Assembly: GCF_900112155.1 (NCBI RefSeq)
Contig: NZ_FOKQ01000007.1
Coordinates: forward strand, 62,001-126,000
Origin: Hominimerdicola alba
GTDB taxonomy: Bacteria; Bacillota; Clostridia; Oscillospirales; Ruminococcaceae
Length of the DNA stretch: 64,000 nt
Direction: 5' to 3'
In this document: piece after piece, positions 23,943 to 30,881 of the stretch
Layout of the letters: the number at the start of each line of letters is the position of its first letter
How positions within the stretch are numbered: position 1 is the first letter of the stretch
Made by a program: the position numbers and the translations under genes
The notes under the pieces: model-generated
Databases searched by the model: none
The model's input: the letters and a program-made list of their open reading frames with translations, nothing else
Told to the model about the DNA's origin: nothing

Positions 23943-24025
23943 GTATTAACACACTAAAGCGAAATATGGCTGACCGATGATCTTGATCGGGATAGTCAGC
24001 GATCTTTTATCAGCGAGGTAAGTAC

Positions 24026-24685
24026 ATGGAACAGAAAGTAAAGATCAATTATCAGCGAAAGCTGGATGATATAATCCGCGGGCTCGACCCTGCATCTCCG
24101 CCGCCGAGGCTTTTGCTGCACAGCTGCTGTGCGCCCTGTTCCTCCTATGTACTTGAATATCTTTCTCAGTATTTCAGCATCACGGTGTTTTACTATAACC
24201 CGAATATCTACCCGCCCGAGGAGTACGACCACAGGGTCAAAGAGCTTGAACGCCTTATCGCGGAGCTTCCCGTGAAGAATCCGATCACCCTTGTGGAGCG
24301 GGGCTATGACCCGAAAGAGTTTTACGAAGCGGTAAAGGGGCTTGAAAATATCCCCGAGGGCGGCGAGCGCTGCTTTGCCTGCTATCGTCTGCGCCTTGAA
24401 CGTACTGCTCAGCTGGCTGAAGAGTTGGGTGCGGACTATTTTACTACGACCCTCTCCATATCGCCCTACAAAAATGCTGCAAAGCTGAACGAGATATCCG
24501 AGGAACTTGCGCAGATATATCCCACAGCGGCTCTGCCTGCTGATTTCAAGAAAAAGAACGGCTACAAGCGTTCAGTTGAGCTTTCGGAGATATACGGACT
24601 TTACCGCCAGGATTACTGTGGCTGTGTGTTTTCAAAGCGTGAACGTGAAGAATCAGTAAATACCCAAACGCCCCATGAGCATTGA
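24026..24685 (+). CDS. queH: Epoxyqueuosine reductase QueH
   Basis: The 219-residue protein belongs to the former DUF208 family, the non-QueG enzyme that reduces epoxyqueuosine to queuosine in tRNA. The conserved cysteines that bind an iron-sulfur cluster and metal are present: HSCCAPCSSYVLEYL, GGERCFACYRLRLERTA and YCGCVFSKRE. A queT-type transporter lies 28 kb away. The gene has its own promoter, a long structured leader, and a terminator that overlaps its last codons. Confidence 0.92.
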   Translation: MEQKVKINYQRKLDDIIRGLDPASPPPRLLLHSCCAPCSSYVLEYLSQYFSITVFYYNPNIYPPEEYDHRVKELERLIAELPVKNPITLVERGYDPKEFYEAVKGLENIPEGGERCFACYRLRLERTAQLAEELGADYFTTTLSISPYKNAAKLNEISEELAQIYPTAALPADFKKKNGYKRSVELSEIYGLYRQDYCGCVFSKREREESVNTQTPHEH

Positions 24686-24705
24686 GCTTATCGGGTGTTT
24701 TTCTT
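24668..24705 (+). terminator. Terminator overlapping the 3' end of queH
   Basis: ACGCCC (24668-24673) and ATGAGC pair with GCTTAT and GGGTGT around ATTGA, followed by a T-rich run. The stem begins inside the coding sequence. Confidence 0.7.
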
Positions 24706-24769
24706 TTATTCTGTTATAAAAGTTCATTGGAGATCGTGCATATAATTTCTGCCAATTTCGGTGATAAGG

Positions 24770-24798
24770 TTGACAAAGCACCTCAGATGTAGTAAAAT
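24770..24798 (+). promoter_or_regulatory. Sigma-A type promoter for the dockerin protein
   Basis: TTGACA (24770-24775), 17 bp, TAAAAT (24793-24798), 66 bp upstream of the start. Confidence 0.78.
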
Positions 24799-24864
24799 GT
24801 ATAGGTCAACAAAAACGAACCCCTTTGGTAAAAGAGAAAAAAGTGTAAAAAACGGAGGACAATT

Positions 24865-25845
24865 ATGAAAAAGAAAAACATAGCAACATTCCTGACAGCA
24901 CTGGCTGTCGGCGCGAATACAGCGTTATGCGTATCTGCTGAAAAGAAGACAGAGTATAAGGTGCGCACAGCGCTTGTAAGTTCAGACCTCGGTGTGCAGT
25001 CATGGGACGATGCAACCATATCCGAGGGTCAGAACACTCTTACATTCACAACTCCCAAGGATGGCAAGGGCAACTATTCCGTATTCAAAGGCATAAGTAT
25101 GCTTACTATTGATCTTGAGGACTGCTATTTTGATATAGGCACAGTCAGTGTCGACAGTATTGTCGTTGATGGCAAGCCTCTGAATTTCAAAACTGATGCT
25201 ATAGTATACGGCGCGGATGACGGTGCGGATAACAATGATTTCCGTATCGAACTTTTCAACAGCTTTGGTGAGACCAAGAATGATCCGCCCTTTGATGCTT
25301 CATCAGTGACTGTTAATGAAAAGGTGGAGGTAACTTTCACTTTCAGCACTGAAGGCTACAGCGGCGGCACCCGCAGGATAGGCGGAAATGTTATAGAAAA
25401 GAAAAAGACATCTAACCCTCAGGCGCTTAAAGGCTGCAGTGTCAGTCTCAACAGGCACAAAGATGATGGCAGTGCTTCACCCGATGAGGAAGTTACCTGC
25501 ACAGTAAGCGGAAGTCAGTTCTATGCCGATGTTGAGCGCGGCTACTACGATGTTACCATAAGCAAGCCCGGTTATGCCACAAGGAAGATCGAAAATGTTC
25601 CCGCAGGCAAGAGTATGCCTGCCGAACTCAAGGACGTTGACCTCAGGGTCTACGGCGATGTCAACGGCGACGGCAAGATAAACGTTACAGATATCACTCT
25701 TGTTGCGGCTTATGTTAAGCAGGTAAGGCTGTTCGCTGAAGATTATCAGTTCAATGTAGCGGACTGCACTCATGATAATAAGGTGAATGTGTCCGATATT
25801 ACGTCGATTGCGGCTGCTGTAAAAGGAATCAAAAAAATAAAATAA
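24865..25845 (+). CDS. Secreted dockerin-containing protein of unknown function
   Basis: The 326-residue protein has a Sec signal peptide (about 1-25, MKKKNIATFL to VSA). A beta-rich unknown domain follows (about 30-175), then a segment near 185-255 resembling a carboxypeptidase-regulatory-like beta sandwich (GCSVSLNR, YDVTISKPGYATRKIENV). The C-terminal type I-like dockerin (265-326) has two calcium-loop repeats: GDVNGDGKINVTDITLVAAYV and a degenerate ADCTHDNKVNVSDITSIAAAV. Dockerins attach proteins to cohesins or the cell surface in ruminococci. No glycoside hydrolase motif is visible. It has its own promoter and a GGAGGAC ribosome site. Confidence 0.88.
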   Translation: MKKKNIATFLTALAVGANTALCVSAEKKTEYKVRTALVSSDLGVQSWDDATISEGQNTLTFTTPKDGKGNYSVFKGISMLTIDLEDCYFDIGTVSVDSIVVDGKPLNFKTDAIVYGADDGADNNDFRIELFNSFGETKNDPPFDASSVTVNEKVEVTFTFSTEGYSGGTRRIGGNVIEKKKTSNPQALKGCSVSLNRHKDDGSASPDEEVTCTVSGSQFYADVERGYYDVTISKPGYATRKIENVPAGKSMPAELKDVDLRVYGDVNGDGKINVTDITLVAAYVKQVRLFAEDYQFNVADCTHDNKVNVSDITSIAAAVKGIKKIK

Positions 25846-25863
25846 AAAAATTGAAAAAAAGAC

Positions 25864-25892
25864 TTGACAAATCAAGTTTTATGGTGTATAAT
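25864..25892 (+). promoter_or_regulatory. Consensus sigma-A promoter for tRNA-Thr
   Basis: TTGACA (25864-25869), 17 bp, TATAAT (25887-25892), 43 bp upstream of the mature 5' end. Confidence 0.85.
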
Positions 25893-25935
25893 ATATAAGT
25901 CGGTTGACGAGAGTGATCAAAACGACCGACTGTTA

Positions 25936-26008
25936 GCTGCTATGGCTCAGGTGGTAGAGCACATCCTTGGTAAGGATGAGGTCCCCAGTTCGAATCTGGG
26001 TAGCAGCT
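25936..26008 (+). tRNA. tRNA-Thr (anticodon GGT)
   Basis: The 7-bp acceptor stem is GCTGCTA / TAGCAGC. The D arm is GGCTC..GAGC, the anticodon stem CATCC/GGATG encloses the loop TTGGTAA with GGT, and the T arm has the GTTCGAATC core. The CCA end is not encoded. Confidence 0.96.
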
Positions 26009-26018
26009 CTTTTTCATG

Positions 26019-26046
26019 CCGATATCCTTTGCGGATATCGGTTTTT
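26019..26046 (+). terminator. Rho-independent terminator after tRNA-Thr
   Basis: CCGATATCC (26019-26027), loop TTTGC, GGATATCGG (26033-26041), T run. Confidence 0.88.
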
Positions 26047-26068
26047 GTTTTGCCCAAAATAGTGTGAT

Positions 26069-26104
26069 AAAAAAATGTCCCGCAGATTTTTCTGACTGCG
26101 GGAC
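26069..26104 (-). terminator. Terminator of purC
   Basis: GTCCCGCAG (26077-26085) and CTGCGGGAC (26096-26104) form a perfect 9-bp stem. The A run at 26068-26075 gives the T tail on the minus strand. T residues on the other side may make it bidirectional. Confidence 0.85.
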
Positions 26105-26120
26105 TGTTTTTATATCTGAT

Positions 26121-26984
26121 TTACTTGTAGGAATCTCTGCCTGTGATCTTGGTGTAGCATTCCTTGTAGAGAGCAGCTGTCTTTTCTGCAATCTCCTCGG
26201 GGAGCTTGGGAGCAGGTGTAACACCGTTGAGGTTGTTCTCGATGAGCCAGTCACGAACGAACTGCTTATCGTAAGATCTGGGAGATACGCCTGTCTTGTA
26301 ATCCTCAGCTGCCCAGAAACGGCTGGAGTCGGGAGTCATTACCTCATCACCGAGAGTAAGTACACCGTTCTCATCATAACCGAATTCAAACTTGGTATCA
26401 GCGATTATCAGACCCTTCTTCTGAGCGTCCTCATAGCACTTGTTGTAGATCTTAACGCAGATATCAGCAATCCTGTCAGCTTCTTCAGCGCCGATCTCAG
26501 CTCTGAGTCTGTCGAGGGTGATGTTCTCATCGTGACCCTCATTATTCTTAACGGAAGGTGTTACCATAGGCTGAGCAAGCTTTTCAGCGAGCTGATAGTC
26601 GCCTTCAACGGGCTGACCGCAGAATGTCTTGGTCTTCTGATATTCGCCCCACATACTGCCGAACATATAGCCTCTTACAATGAACTCGTAGGGGAGCATC
26701 TTCAGCTTCTTGGACATGATAGTCCTGCCCTCGTACTGCTCCTTATCCTGTGATATTTCAGCAGGCATCTTGGAGATATCGTCTGTGATGATGTGGTTGG
26801 GAACGATATCCTTTGTAAGGTCGAACCAGTAAAGTGCTATCTGATTCAGCGCCTTGCCCTTGTTGGGTATGGTGGAATCAAGAATAACATCGAATGCGGA
26901 AATTCTGTCGGTGGTGACCATGATAAGCTCGCCGCCGTCTGTTTCGTATACCTCTCTTACCTTGCCTGAAATGATCTTCTTCAT
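26121..26984 (-). CDS. purC: Phosphoribosylaminoimidazole-succinocarboxamide (SAICAR) synthase
   Basis: The 287-residue enzyme couples ATP hydrolysis to joining aspartate to CAIR in purine synthesis. Signatures seen: SGKVREVYE near the N-terminus, TTDRISAFDVIL, KALNQIALYWF, a central FIVRGYMFGSMWGEY segment, and LIIADTKFEFGYDENG with the catalytic-region Asp. Length fits the longer bacterial/yeast-type enzyme. It is a single leftward gene with a leader of about 95 nt and its own terminator; no other pur gene is adjacent. Confidence 0.94.
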   Translation of the reverse strand: MKKIISGKVREVYETDGGELIMVTTDRISAFDVILDSTIPNKGKALNQIALYWFDLTKDIVPNHIITDDISKMPAEISQDKEQYEGRTIMSKKLKMLPYEFIVRGYMFGSMWGEYQKTKTFCGQPVEGDYQLAEKLAQPMVTPSVKNNEGHDENITLDRLRAEIGAEEADRIADICVKIYNKCYEDAQKKGLIIADTKFEFGYDENGVLTLGDEVMTPDSSRFWAAEDYKTGVSPRSYDKQFVRDWLIENNLNGVTPAPKLPEEIAEKTAALYKECYTKITGRDSYK

Positions 26985-27294
26985 AATGAAACACCTCGAA
27001 CCTTTCTGTTTTAGATAAGTATATCCAAATGTTCTGATGCAGCAGATATGTCATAGAGATTATCGCTGCTCATGATGATACTTTTCTATTATATCACAGT
27101 TGAAACGGATAATCAATCCTTTTTGTGATTATTTTTCTGTGTTTGTCTGAACTTTTTCTGGTTAAATCGATGAAGGATACAAAAAGATTTCTAACATTCG
27201 ACAGATATCAGTATATAAGTTTTGTTCTGAAGTTGATCCTGATCTCTTCGGGGCATTGTGTTTTTTGTTTCCTTTGAAAAATCAGGATAGAATG
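26985..27294. other. Intergenic region upstream of purC
   Basis: This 310-bp region contains the purC promoter (27088-27116, minus) and an inverted repeat ATCCTGAT (27236-27243) / ATCAGGAT (27281-27288) just downstream of the kinase-like gene, possibly a weak terminator. I found no purine-riboswitch core. Confidence 0.5.
27088..27116 (-). promoter_or_regulatory. Sigma-A type promoter for purC
   Basis: On the minus strand TTGATT (27111-27116), 17 bp, TATAAT (27088-27093). Confidence 0.8.
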
Positions 27295-28371
27295 CTATTC
27301 CATATATGCTTTAAAATCTATATTCGCAGTAAGATAGTATTCCGTCTGATCAAGGAATGCTTCTATTGCGGCATTATTTCCTTTAAGCTTTTTCAGCATT
27401 TCAACTCTGGTATACCACAACGGTTTAAGACAGCGGTACAGCATCAAAGCGGTATCCTTTTCGATATCAGAAAAATGATAGTATTCGCTGGATATTTTAA
27501 GCGCACTGCATATTAACTTGAGCTCAGCTTCAAAATTTTCGTAGTTTTCACGCATGAGATAATTGAGAAAGACATCTTTACCGCAAAGATTAAAGTCATA
27601 TATACCTACAAATCTTCCGTCCTTATCAACAAGTATATTCGTTGGATTAAGGTCTGCCTGAAAGACAGATGTAGGGAGCTTTTTATAGACCTTTTCCAGT
27701 GCATCCCTGTTGTCTGTCCACAAGCGCCATATTCTTTGCACCTGTACGCTGAATTCCTTTGGAAGTGTATCTGCACACTCTTTCCAGTTCAGTGCATTTT
27801 CAAGCACCTCATCGTATTTATCACTCGGGCAGAATTTTTCAAACAGACAGTATGCGGAGGGATATTCCGTATAGTCAAAGTATTTTGCAGCCACCTTTGC
27901 TGTCATGCTCCAGATATCATTTTTTAAGCTATCTGAAATAGGTTCGACCCGATCACTTTCGCCCGATCTTCTGTCCTCTATCAAGTCATACAGCGAATAC
28001 TCTTCGGCATAAGCCACACATTTATGTCCGTTATACTCAACGACCGGGAAGCCGCCCGTTTTATCACAAATGATCTTTGGGCAATAGTAACCAAGTGCAA
28101 GATACTCCGACACAGTCCTCTGCCACACCTTTATCTTATCGGGAAAAGTAAAATCATTATCAGCAAGCTTTATGACCCACTTGCTGCCCGATCCTGTTTT
28201 TGCAATGATAGTTTCTCTGAAATCACTGTCGCCTCTGCTTGTATTGATCACCTGACATGAGATCAAAGTATCATCAAAAAACGAACTGAAAATATGTGTT
28301 ATTTCGTCAGTCGGGGGTGTCCAATTATCCATTATATCACAGCCTTGCTTCGCAGTTAACAGAAACGCCAT
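27295..28371 (-). CDS. APH/choline-kinase-like phosphotransferase family protein
   Basis: The 358-residue cytoplasmic protein has the layout of an aminoglycoside-phosphotransferase-like kinase. An N-lobe has KWVIKLAD, with a possible ATP-binding Lys. The C-lobe active site reads VFQADLNPTNILVDKDG, then GIYDFNLCG with the metal-binding Asp. The usual catalytic-loop His (HxDxxxxN) is Gln here. Substrate is unknown. The ATG at 28371 is used; another in-frame ATG at 28332 is possible, and neither has a strong ribosome site. It lies 52 bp after tRNA-Ser on the same strand and may be read from the tRNA promoter. Confidence 0.72.
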   Translation of the reverse strand: MAFLLTAKQGCDIMDNWTPPTDEITHIFSSFFDDTLISCQVINTSRGDSDFRETIIAKTGSGSKWVIKLADNDFTFPDKIKVWQRTVSEYLALGYYCPKIICDKTGGFPVVEYNGHKCVAYAEEYSLYDLIEDRRSGESDRVEPISDSLKNDIWSMTAKVAAKYFDYTEYPSAYCLFEKFCPSDKYDEVLENALNWKECADTLPKEFSVQVQRIWRLWTDNRDALEKVYKKLPTSVFQADLNPTNILVDKDGRFVGIYDFNLCGKDVFLNYLMRENYENFEAELKLICSALKISSEYYHFSDIEKDTALMLYRCLKPLWYTRVEMLKKLKGNNAAIEAFLDQTEYYLTANIDFKAYME

Positions 28372-28423
28372 AGTACTTCCGACTGCATATCAGAAACACT
28401 ATGGCTTGAAACTTCAATATAAG

Positions 28424-28512
28424 CGCAGATGGAGAGATTTGAACTCTCGCGACGGTATTGCCGCCCTACCGCATTTCGAGTGCGGACCCTTCAGCCACTT
28501 GGGTACATCTGC
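28424..28512 (-). tRNA. tRNA-Ser (anticodon CGA)
   Basis: On the minus strand the acceptor stem is GCAGATG / CATCTGC with discriminator G. The anticodon stem CCGCA/TGCGG encloses CTCGAAA (CGA), followed by a long variable arm as expected for serine and a T arm with GTTCAAATC. CCA is not encoded. Confidence 0.95.
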
Positions 28513-28536
28513 GTACTGTATTAAAACAGCTTAATT

Positions 28537-28565
28537 ATTATAGCACACTTTTTCAGAAAAATCAA
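28537..28565 (-). promoter_or_regulatory. Sigma-A type promoter for tRNA-Ser
   Basis: Minus strand TTGATT (28560-28565), 17 bp, TATAAT (28537-28542), 25 bp upstream of the tRNA. Confidence 0.8.
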
Positions 28566-28613
28566 GGGGTTTGAAGAAATTTTTCGGTGCGGTGACTTTT
28601 TCATAAAATACGG

Positions 28614-28642
28614 TTGACAAACTTCTTATACAGTGATATGAT
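28614..28642 (+). promoter_or_regulatory. Promoter of the MarR-ABC exporter operon
   Basis: TTGACA (28614-28619), 17 bp, TATGAT (28637-28642). The -10 box touches the palindromic operator. Confidence 0.8.
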
Positions 28643-28662
28643 TAGTTAGTAAACTAACTAAT
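28641..28662 (+). promoter_or_regulatory. Perfect palindromic operator, probably for the MarR repressor
   Basis: ATTAGTTAGT (28641-28650), AA, ACTAACTAAT (28653-28662): a perfect 10-bp inverted repeat covering the -10 end and transcription start and ending 6 bp before the AGGAGG ribosome site. Its position fits autorepression by the gene just downstream. Confidence 0.85.
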
Positions 28663-28677
28663 ATAGGAGGAAAGTTG

Positions 28678-29157
28678 ATGGGTCACAAAAACGATCACAC
28701 AAAAATGCCGCGTATGCTGCTTGAAAGACCCGATGCAAAGCCGTCAATGTTCATCAATGACATCTCGCGGCTGTTTATGCACCGCGTAAGGCGTGAATGT
28801 GAGCGCTGTGGTATCTCCCACGGGCATCACAAGCTTCTGATGGAGCTTTTCCAGAATGAGGGCGCGACACAGCTGCAGCTGGTACAGCGCACTCATCTTA
28901 CTGCGCCGACAGTCTCGGTGGCGCTGGGCAAGATGGAGAGCGAGGGGCTTGTCCGCCGTGAAGCCGATACCGAGGATATGCGTCAGGTTAAAGTCTATCT
29001 CACCGATAAGGGTCGCGAAAAAGTCGATCAGGTGCGAAGCATATTCCGCGGGGCGGACGCTGATATGGTGAAAGGCATACCTCAGGAGGAGCTTGATGCC
29101 ATGACGGCGACAATGCGGAAAATACTGAAAAATCTGCTGGAGGAGGAAGATAAGTGA
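28678..29157 (+). CDS. MarR-family transcriptional regulator
   Basis: The 159-residue protein is a winged-helix dimer with the MarR core: HKLLMELFQNEGATQLQLVQRTHLTAPTVSVALGKMESEGLVRREADTEDMRQVKVYLTDKG, about residues 48-110. The ATG at 28678 follows AGGAGG. It probably represses its own operon through the palindrome overlapping the promoter and is released by a substrate of the exporter. Its stop overlaps the GTG start of the first ABC subunit. Confidence 0.93.
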   Translation: MGHKNDHTKMPRMLLERPDAKPSMFINDISRLFMHRVRRECERCGISHGHHKLLMELFQNEGATQLQLVQRTHLTAPTVSVALGKMESEGLVRREADTEDMRQVKVYLTDKGREKVDQVRSIFRGADADMVKGIPQEELDAMTATMRKILKNLLEEEDK

Positions 29158-30881
29158 AGCTTGCAAAATACATAAGACCATATCTGCCTTTTGTACTGCT
29201 GGCACCCATCAGCATGGTGGGAGAAGTATCTATGGATCTGCTCCAGCCTAAGCTTATGTCCAAAATAGTGGACGATGGTGTTCTGGGCAGTGATTACGGG
29301 CTGATAATAAGAACGGGCATAATAATGCTGTGTACCGTTATTTTCGGAGCTCTCTGCGGCTCGGCATCTGCGTTTTTTGCGGGGTGCGCCTCACAGGGAT
29401 TTTCGAGAGATGTGAGGAATGACCTCTTCAAGCGGGTAATGGGGCTGTCATTCCAGCAGACGGACAAATTCACAACGGGCTCGCTGGTAACAAGGATAAC
29501 CGCTGATGTTACCGCTATTCAGCAGATGGTGGATTTTCTGATACGAGGATTTGTGCGAAACATAATAATGTTCATCGGCGGCATAATAATGATGCTGACC
29601 CTTGCGCGGAGTTTCGGCACGATAATCGCGGTGGCACTGCCTGTTGAAGCACTTATCGTTATACTGATAATGCGTAAAGCCAACCCTTTATATGCCATAG
29701 TTGCAAGTCGTCTGGACAGTGTGAACTCCGTTATGCAGGAGAATGTCACGGGTGCCAGAGTAGTAAAGGCGTATGTACGTGAAAAGCACGAGCAGGAACG
29801 TTTTGAGGGCGCAAATATGGGACTTACCGTAGCCAACCTGAAAGTGCAGGAGCTTATGGCACTGCTTTCGCCGATACTTATGGTGATAATGAATTTCTCG
29901 GTGATGGCGGTCATATACATCGGCGGCTGGCAGGTCCAGGCTAAGGAGATGAAAGTAGGCGAGGTAATGGCTGCGATAACCTATCTTACCCAGGTGCTCC
30001 ATGGTATTATGATGATATCCATGATGTTCCAGACCATGGCAAGGGCGAGCGCATCTGCAAAGCGTATCAACGAGGTGCTTGATACCGAGCCTGTTATCAG
30101 GGACGGCAATGGCGGGGATATTGGTACTAAAAAAGGTACAGTTACATTCAGGGGCGTTACCTTTGCATATCCCGAATCCAGCGGCGAACCCGTGCTTACT
30201 GACATTGACCTTGATATCGCAGCTGGGGAGAACATAGCGATCCTCGGTGCCACAGGCTCGGGCAAATCCTCACTGGTTAACCTGATACCCCGCTTTTACG
30301 ATGCTGACCAAGGCGAAGTTCTTGTGGATGGTGTAAATGTCCGTGAATTTGGACTGGAAGACCTCAGACAAAGGGTGGGCATAGTTTTGCAGAAGAGCGA
30401 GCTTTTCTCCGCTACCGTAGCTGAAAATATCCGCTGGGGCAAAGATGATGCCACCGATGAAGAAGTCATCAGCGCCGCAAAGATAGCTCAGGCTGACGAA
30501 TTCATAAGCCGTATGCCCGAGGGCTACGACAGCATGATAGCCGAGAAAGGCGCATCACTTTCTGGCGGACAGAAACAGCGTATGTCCATAGCGAGAGCAA
30601 TCCTGAAAAAGCCCGAGATACTTATATTTGACGATTCAACATCTGCCCTTGACCTCGGCACGGAAGCAAGGCTGAGAGCTCAGCTGAGAGAGGGTCTCAA
30701 AGGCACAACGGTCATAACCATTGCACAGCGTATCGCAAGTGTAAAAAGCTGTGACAGGATAGTGGTTCTAGACCGCGGCAGGATAGTCGGCTGTGACAGT
30801 CATGACGCACTGCTGAAAAACTGCGAGGTCTACAGGGATATCTACAACTCGCAGATAAAAACTCAGGGAGGTGAAGCGTAA
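29154..30881 (+). CDS. Heterodimeric ABC exporter, subunit with degenerate ATP site
   Basis: The 575-residue half-transporter (GTG start, overlapping the MarR stop) has a six-helix exporter membrane domain followed by an ATPase domain: Walker A GATGSGKSSL and signature LSGGQKQR. In Walker B the catalytic Glu is Asp (IFDDSTSALD), and the switch His is Gln (TIAQRIA). This is the pattern of the non-catalytic half of asymmetric exporters such as BmrC/BmrD or TM287/288. It should pair with the next gene product to export drugs, lipids or peptides. Confidence 0.93.
   Translation: MKLAKYIRPYLPFVLLAPISMVGEVSMDLLQPKLMSKIVDDGVLGSDYGLIIRTGIIMLCTVIFGALCGSASAFFAGCASQGFSRDVRNDLFKRVMGLSFQQTDKFTTGSLVTRITADVTAIQQMVDFLIRGFVRNIIMFIGGIIMMLTLARSFGTIIAVALPVEALIVILIMRKANPLYAIVASRLDSVNSVMQENVTGARVVKAYVREKHEQERFEGANMGLTVANLKVQELMALLSPILMVIMNFSVMAVIYIGGWQVQAKEMKVGEVMAAITYLTQVLHGIMMISMMFQTMARASASAKRINEVLDTEPVIRDGNGGDIGTKKGTVTFRGVTFAYPESSGEPVLTDIDLDIAAGENIAILGATGSGKSSLVNLIPRFYDADQGEVLVDGVNVREFGLEDLRQRVGIVLQKSELFSATVAENIRWGKDDATDEEVISAAKIAQADEFISRMPEGYDSMIAEKGASLSGGQKQRMSIARAILKKPEILIFDDSTSALDLGTEARLRAQLREGLKGTTVITIAQRIASVKSCDRIVVLDRGRIVGCDSHDALLKNCEVYRDIYNSQIKTQGGEA

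Larger units (their letters stand above)
23698..24025. other. Intergenic region and structured queH leader
   Basis: This 328-bp region holds a terminator, a consensus promoter and, downstream of it, a leader of about 225 nt with two related inverted repeats and a further hairpin just before the start (GCTGAC at 23969-23974 with GTCAGC at 23995-24000, plus an inner CCGAT/ATCGG pairing). TTGACA or its complement TGTCAA occurs seven times between 23766 and 23937. No ORF is supported. Confidence 0.7.

Noticed and set aside
25864-26067. A 67-codon forward frame running through tRNA-Thr
   Set aside because: It overlaps the whole tRNA and its promoter, has no ribosome site, and the tRNA is unambiguous.
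26985-27087. A purine riboswitch in the purC leader
   Set aside because: The leader is about 95 nt, but I could not find the three-way junction core.
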